8,087 nucleotides of DNA from SLJN01 sp964505385 (GTDB lineage Bacteria > Bacteroidota > Rhodothermia > Balneolales > Natronogracilivirgulaceae). The translations under genes and the position numbers were made by a program. The DNA is taken from NCBI GenBank assembly GCA_964505385.1, contig CAZDIA010000084.1:1-8087 (forward strand), in the 5' to 3' direction. How positions within the stretch are numbered: the first letter of the stretch is position 1; every line of letters begins with the position of its first letter. Positions 4,722 to 8,087 of this stretch are shown here, one piece after another. The notes under the pieces are model-generated. The model saw only the letters and a program-made list of their open reading frames with translations, was not told the origin of the DNA and ran no database searches.

Positions 4722-5927
4722 ATGATGAAAGTTCTCTATTACGATTGCTTTGCCGGGATTTCCGGAGATATGCATCTCGGAGCCATGATTGATGCAGGTG
4801 TGGATCCGGAGCATCTTAAGAATGAGCTAAGGAAATTACCCATTGATGGCGTAAGGCTGGATATATCCCGTGATCAAAAAAACAGCATTGAGGGAACCCG
4901 GGTAAACGTCGTTGATGAGAACAGCGAAAAAAATCATGTCCACCGCAATCTGAGTGATATTGAAACCATAATCACTTCCAGCGATCTTGATAAGCCGACG
5001 CAACATCGCGCATTGAATATGTTTAAGCTGATCGCTAAAGCGGAAGCTGAAATACACGGCACAAGCATTGAAAAAGTACATTTCCATGAAGTTGGCGCTG
5101 TAGATTCAATAGCGGATATCACAGGGGCTGCCATCTGCCTGGAGTATTTGAAACCTGATAAAATCATCAGCTCACCGGTCGAATTGGGCGGCGGCATGGT
5201 AAAATGCGCTCACGGCCTGATTCCTGTGCCTGCTCCGGCCACTTCCGAGATTCTCAGAGGTGTTCCTGTTAAAATGGGGAATACCAACCACGAAGCTACC
5301 ACTCCTACCGGCGCCGCTATTCTGGCCGCAAATGTTGATGAGTTTTCAGATAAAATACACTTTAACCCACAAAAGATCGGTTATGGAATTGGCGCCCGTG
5401 ATGCGGAGCTCCCAAATATACTGAGAGTATTTCTCGCGGAAGTATCTGATACTTATAAAACCGACGGTGAGGCATTAATGCTTGTATGCAATATTGATGA
5501 CATGAGTCCTGAAGATTATGGCTATGTGATGGACCTGCTTTTTGAACAGGGAGCTTATGATGTGTTTACTTCTCCGGTGACCATGAAGAAAAGCCGGCCT
5601 GCTACAAAACTTAGTGTGCTCTGCAGTAAATCAAATCAGCAAAAGATAGCAGAGCTACTGTTTCGCCACACAACGACCATAGGTATCAGATCAATGCCGG
5701 TTTCCAAATTGATGATGGAGCGTGAGATTGAGGAATTCACAACTTCACTGGGGCAAGTAAAGATAAAGAAGGCGCTGTACAACGGTGAGCTGATCAAATG
5801 GAAACCGGAATTTGAGGATTGCAAATCCCTCGCACAAAAACACCAACTATCTATTCAACAGGTCCGCAAAATTATTGAATCTGAATATAATCAAACCAAA
5901 TCATCTGACCATGAAGCCCATTACTGA
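4722..5927 (+). CDS. larC: LarC: nickel insertion enzyme for the nickel-pincer nucleotide cofactor
   Basis: LarC (DUF111 family) is the CTP-dependent cyclometallase that inserts nickel into pyridinium-3,5-bisthiocarboxylic acid mononucleotide, the last step of cofactor synthesis for LarA-type enzymes. The 401-residue protein shows the family motifs in order: YDCFAGISGDM (7-17), HFHEVGAVDSI (120-130), CAHGLIPVPAPATSEIL (162-178), EATTPTGAA (191-199), CNIDDMSPEDYG (256-267) and DVFTSPVTMKKSRP (280-293). The N- and C-terminal parts are in one frame, unlike Lactiplantibacillus plantarum, where larC1 and larC2 are joined by a programmed frameshift. Two ATG codons in a row begin the gene (4722 and 4725) and either could be used. 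It overlaps larE by 17 nt. Confidence 0.93.
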   Translation: MMKVLYYDCFAGISGDMHLGAMIDAGVDPEHLKNELRKLPIDGVRLDISRDQKNSIEGTRVNVVDENSEKNHVHRNLSDIETIITSSDLDKPTQHRALNMFKLIAKAEAEIHGTSIEKVHFHEVGAVDSIADITGAAICLEYLKPDKIISSPVELGGGMVKCAHGLIPVPAPATSEILRGVPVKMGNTNHEATTPTGAAILAANVDEFSDKIHFNPQKIGYGIGARDAELPNILRVFLAEVSDTYKTDGEALMLVCNIDDMSPEDYGYVMDLLFEQGAYDVFTSPVTMKKSRPATKLSVLCSKSNQQKIAELLFRHTTTIGIRSMPVSKLMMEREIEEFTTSLGQVKIKKALYNGELIKWKPEFEDCKSLAQKHQLSIQQVRKIIESEYNQTKSSDHEAHY

Positions 5928-6759
5928 AGAATCGGTATCCCCGGAAGTATATAAAAAATATTCCAGCCTGCTTGATCATATTCGCAATCTCGGACGCGTA
6001 GCTGTAGCCTATTCAGGTGGTGTGGATAGCACCTTTTTGCTGGCTGCGGCAAACCAGGCGCCTGCCCGCCAATTAGTGGCACTAACTATGCAACGCCCCT
6101 ATTTTGCCCAATGGGAGCTCCGGGAAGCATCAGAAATCGTTCGGGAACTTGGTATCACCCACCGGATCCTTGAGATACCTGTTGATGAAAACATTCGCGA
6201 AAATCCTGCAAACAGGTGCTATTATTGCAAATCTTTTACCTTCGACCGGTTTTGGGATGAGGTTGAATCGCTCGGTTTTGATACGCTTGTCGACGGCACC
6301 AACGCCGATGATACCGGTGAATACCGCCCCGGCCTTAAAGCTGTAGAAGAGTATGAGGTTCGCAGTCCGCTTCTTGAAAACGGTCTCACCAAGCAGGAAA
6401 TCCGGGAGCTTTCCAGAGCCATGGATTTGCCGGTATGGGATAAGCCTTCGAACACGTGTTTGATCACCCGTATACCCTATAACACCTATGTTGCTGATGA
6501 TGATCTCCGGCAGATCGAAGCGGCCGAGGTATTCCTCATGAAGGAAGGTTTTAAAGAAGTTCGCGTCAGAAAACATGATGATATCGCCCGCATTGAAGTT
6601 GACCCCAGGATGATTTCTCAACTCGCTCAGAGCGATGTTATGAACAAAGTTGTTCCTTATTTTAAAAGTCTCGGGTTCCGGTATGTCTCATTGGATCTGG
6701 AAGGATATAAAACCGGAAGTATGGATCAGGCAATTTTAGAAAATCAGAACGACCAATGA
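5911..6759 (+). CDS. larE: LarE: ATP-dependent sulfur transferase for the nickel-pincer nucleotide
   Basis: LarE adenylates the carboxylates of pyridinium-3,5-biscarboxylic acid mononucleotide and replaces oxygen by sulfur. The 282-residue protein is a PP-loop ATP pyrophosphatase with YSGGVDST (34-41). It has three cysteines at family positions: Cys103 and Cys106 in RCYYCK, and Cys183 in KPSNTC. In L. plantarum LarE the single equivalent of Cys183 is the sacrificial sulfur donor. Homologues with all three cysteines, such as the Thermotoga enzyme, bind a 4Fe-4S cluster that carries the sulfur, so this protein probably belongs to the iron-sulfur type. The start is the ATG at 5911, inside the end of larC; the frame is open further upstream (TTG at 5812), but that extension would overlap larC by over 100 nt and does not look like LarE. 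Confidence 0.92.
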   Translation: MKPITEESVSPEVYKKYSSLLDHIRNLGRVAVAYSGGVDSTFLLAAANQAPARQLVALTMQRPYFAQWELREASEIVRELGITHRILEIPVDENIRENPANRCYYCKSFTFDRFWDEVESLGFDTLVDGTNADDTGEYRPGLKAVEEYEVRSPLLENGLTKQEIRELSRAMDLPVWDKPSNTCLITRIPYNTYVADDDLRQIEAAEVFLMKEGFKEVRVRKHDDIARIEVDPRMISQLAQSDVMNKVVPYFKSLGFRYVSLDLEGYKTGSMDQAILENQNDQ

Positions 6760-7502
6760 ATAAAGAATCTCTTCAGGCTCTGATAGAGCAAGTGCGCCAG
6801 GGAGTAATCAGCAATGATGAAGCGGTAAAAAAACTATCGGAGCTGCCCTATAAAGATCTTGGATTTGCCAAAATTGATCACCACCGGGAAATCCGAACCG
6901 GATACCCTGAAATTATATTCGGTGAAGGCAAGTCGGCTGAGCAAATGAAGGGGATCATCAGCCATCTGCTCACCAAAGAAAATGATATTCTTGCTACCAG
7001 AGTTGAACCCGGAATCTTCAATGAAATAAAGGACACTTTCCCTGAAGCAGAGTACAATGAAACCGCCCGGTGCGTTTCCATCAAAAAGACAGAAAGAGCA
7101 ATCACAGAAACAACTATCGGAGTGATCACTGCAGGCACTTCCGATCTGCCTGTGGCCGAAGAAGCTGCCGTTACAGCTGAAGTTTTCGGTAACCGCGTCT
7201 CCCGGATTTTTGATGTAGGGGTTGCCGGCATACACCGATTGTTTGATAACCTTGATGAAATCAAAGAAGCAAAGGTTCTTGTAGTGGTTGCAGGGATGGA
7301 AGGCGCATTGCCCAGCATCGTGGGAGGCCTGGTTGATAAACCTGTTATTGCGGTACCCACCAGTGTCGGTTACGGAGCCAATTTCGGAGGGCTGTCCGCC
7401 CTGCTCGGCATGCTCACCAGTTGTGCGGCCGGCGTCAGTGTTGTCAATATTGATAATGGCTTTGGAGCTGCCTACCAGGCGTCAATGATCAACAATCTTT
7501 AG
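6756..7502 (+). CDS. larB: LarB: pyridinium-3,5-biscarboxylic acid mononucleotide synthase
   Basis: LarB carboxylates and hydrolyses nicotinic acid adenine dinucleotide to pyridinium-3,5-biscarboxylic acid mononucleotide, the first step of nickel-pincer nucleotide synthesis. The 248-residue protein has the normal length. Its N-terminal part carries DLGFAKIDHHREIRTGYPEI (34-53) and EGK. The C-terminal PurE-like domain has VITAGTSDLPVAEEA (123-137), VVAGMEGALPSIVGGL (177-192), PTSVGYGANFGGL (201-213) and TSCAAGVSVVNIDNGFGA (221-238). Cys223 is the likely equivalent of the catalytic cysteine that transiently binds the substrate in the L. plantarum enzyme. The start overlaps the larE stop by 4 nt (ATGA), so it depends on coupled translation. 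It is the last gene of the operon; a clear terminator is not seen behind it. Confidence 0.93.
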   Translation: MNKESLQALIEQVRQGVISNDEAVKKLSELPYKDLGFAKIDHHREIRTGYPEIIFGEGKSAEQMKGIISHLLTKENDILATRVEPGIFNEIKDTFPEAEYNETARCVSIKKTERAITETTIGVITAGTSDLPVAEEAAVTAEVFGNRVSRIFDVGVAGIHRLFDNLDEIKEAKVLVVVAGMEGALPSIVGGLVDKPVIAVPTSVGYGANFGGLSALLGMLTSCAAGVSVVNIDNGFGAAYQASMINNL

Positions 7503-7552
7503 TACTTATTGTGGGTTCAGGTGAACATCAAACAGAGATTCTCCGGATACCT

Positions 7553-7616
7553 TCGGTCCCTAAGTCTCTCAGTCCCTCAGTCCCTCAGTCTTTTCGTCCC
7601 CGAGTCTCTAATTCCC
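7553..7616 (+). repeat. Octamer tandem repeat, consensus TCAGTCCC, eight units
   Basis: Eight consecutive 8-bp units run without gaps: tcggtccc, taagtctc, tcagtccc, tcagtccc, tcagtctt, ttcgtccc, cgagtctc, taattccc. The two central units are identical and the outer units have decayed. The array lies between the convergent larB and HIRAN genes and can be read as coding only in open frames without family resemblance. Slippage-driven length variation is likely. Confidence 0.85.
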
Positions 7617-7652
7617 TTATTATCAAAGTCTTTCACAGGATACCATCTACAT

Positions 7653-8063
7653 TTATCTTGTTTCCGGATCAAACACCATTTCAAGCTTTATCTTTACCCG
7701 CTTCCAGGAGGGACGATTCGGAAATACTTCCAAAACTTCACCGGTCAACAGTAAATTCTGATCCATGATTTCCGCGATCAGGTAGTTCCATTTAGCCGGT
7801 ACATACCCCATTTGTTGCCCGCGCGCATAGATTGCTATTGCATTGTCATCAAATGGATTATCATCTTCAAACTGAAGGCGCACCGCTTCCCCTTGCACCA
7901 GATCATCCGAAATGGATACACCTTCGTGATGCTTAAGACCGGCGATATAAAATACCAGTTGCCGGGTCTTTTTCTTTTTGTTTTTGTTTTGAGATGAATT
8001 TTTCCAAACCGGTTTAAAAGTAATGATCCGGTCATTTATTGAGGATTGGATATGAGGTTTCAT
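7653..8063 (-). CDS. Small HIRAN-domain protein
   Basis: This is a 136-residue protein whose C-terminal ~100 residues form a HIRAN domain, an OB-like fold that binds DNA ends (3' single-stranded ends in HLTF) and occurs alone or fused to helicases and nucleases. Recognisable blocks are FYIAGLKHHEG (38-48), the core EDDNPFDDNAIAIY (66-79) and MGYVPAKWNYLIAEIM (85-100). The N-terminal ~35 residues are not part of the domain and contain a basic run, KNKKKKTR, which may add nucleic-acid affinity. The ATG at 8061-8063 is preceded by GGAGA (8073-8069) with a 5-nt spacer, so the start is well supported. It converges on larB and shows no link to the lar or RiPP genes. A role in repair or in handling damaged or foreign DNA is only a guess from the domain. 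Confidence 0.85.
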   Translation of the reverse strand: MKPHIQSSINDRIITFKPVWKNSSQNKNKKKKTRQLVFYIAGLKHHEGVSISDDLVQGEAVRLQFEDDNPFDDNAIAIYARGQQMGYVPAKWNYLIAEIMDQNLLLTGEVLEVFPNRPSWKRVKIKLEMVFDPETR

Positions 8064-8068
8064 CAGTT

Positions 8069-8073
8069 TCTCC
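8069..8073 (-). promoter_or_regulatory. Ribosome binding site of the HIRAN gene
   Basis: On the minus strand GGAGA lies 5 nt before the ATG at 8063. Together with GAGG at 197-200 it shows that at least some genes in this genome use a Shine-Dalgarno sequence, which many Bacteroidota lack. Confidence 0.6.
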
Positions 8074-8087
8074 GATTTAATTTTGAT

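Noticed and set aside
5812..5910. Upstream extension of larE to a TTG at 5812
   Set aside because: The added 33 residues are the shifted frame of the larC C-terminus; the ATG at 5911 gives the normal LarE length and N-terminus.

Overview
The window looks like a chromosomal segment of a Bacteroidota-related bacterium of the FCB group, perhaps Balneolota or Rhodothermota. This is an inference. It rests on the C-terminal end of a type IX secretion cargo-like protein at the left edge, moderate GC, some genes with a Shine-Dalgarno sequence (GAGG at 197-200, GGAGA ahead of the last gene) and intergenic DNA full of short repeats. Nothing here fixes the genus.

Left part (1-4609): after the sorting-domain tail and a GC-rich hairpin terminator comes a lasso-peptide-like RiPP locus. 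It holds a 52-residue candidate precursor (208-366), an HPr-kinase-like peptide kinase (522-1505), a B2 leader peptidase of the transglutaminase fold (1502-1987, overlapping the kinase by 4 nt), a nucleotidyltransferase of the NTP_transf_5 type on the opposite strand (2688-4031), and a PqqD-like leader-binding protein, B1 (4322-4609). The precursor leader matches the lasso leader pattern W-x2-P-x-I-x3-D-F-x2-T, with Thr at -2 of the expected cleavage site, and the peptide ends in Ser, the residue phosphorylated by PadeK-type kinases. No asparagine-synthetase-like lasso cyclase and no exporter is present. The set may therefore make a linear, C-terminally phosphorylated or nucleotidylated peptide, or may borrow a cyclase from elsewhere.

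The locus is interrupted by repeats. The 700-bp gap at 1988-2687 holds two hairpin-bearing copies of a ~60-bp direct repeat, an octamer microsatellite and a MITE-like inverted-repeat element (2224-2405). A second MITE-like element (4033-4277), with 18-bp terminal inverted repeats and a large internal palindrome, fills the gap between the divergent nucleotidyltransferase and PqqD genes.

Right part (4722-8063): larC, larE and larB form a tight operon (17-nt and 4-nt overlaps). They encode the complete pathway from nicotinic acid adenine dinucleotide to the nickel-pincer nucleotide cofactor of LarA-type racemases and epimerases; LarB acts first, then LarE, then LarC. No larA is in the window, so the client enzyme is elsewhere. 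After larB come an eight-unit octamer tandem repeat and a convergent gene for a small HIRAN-domain protein.
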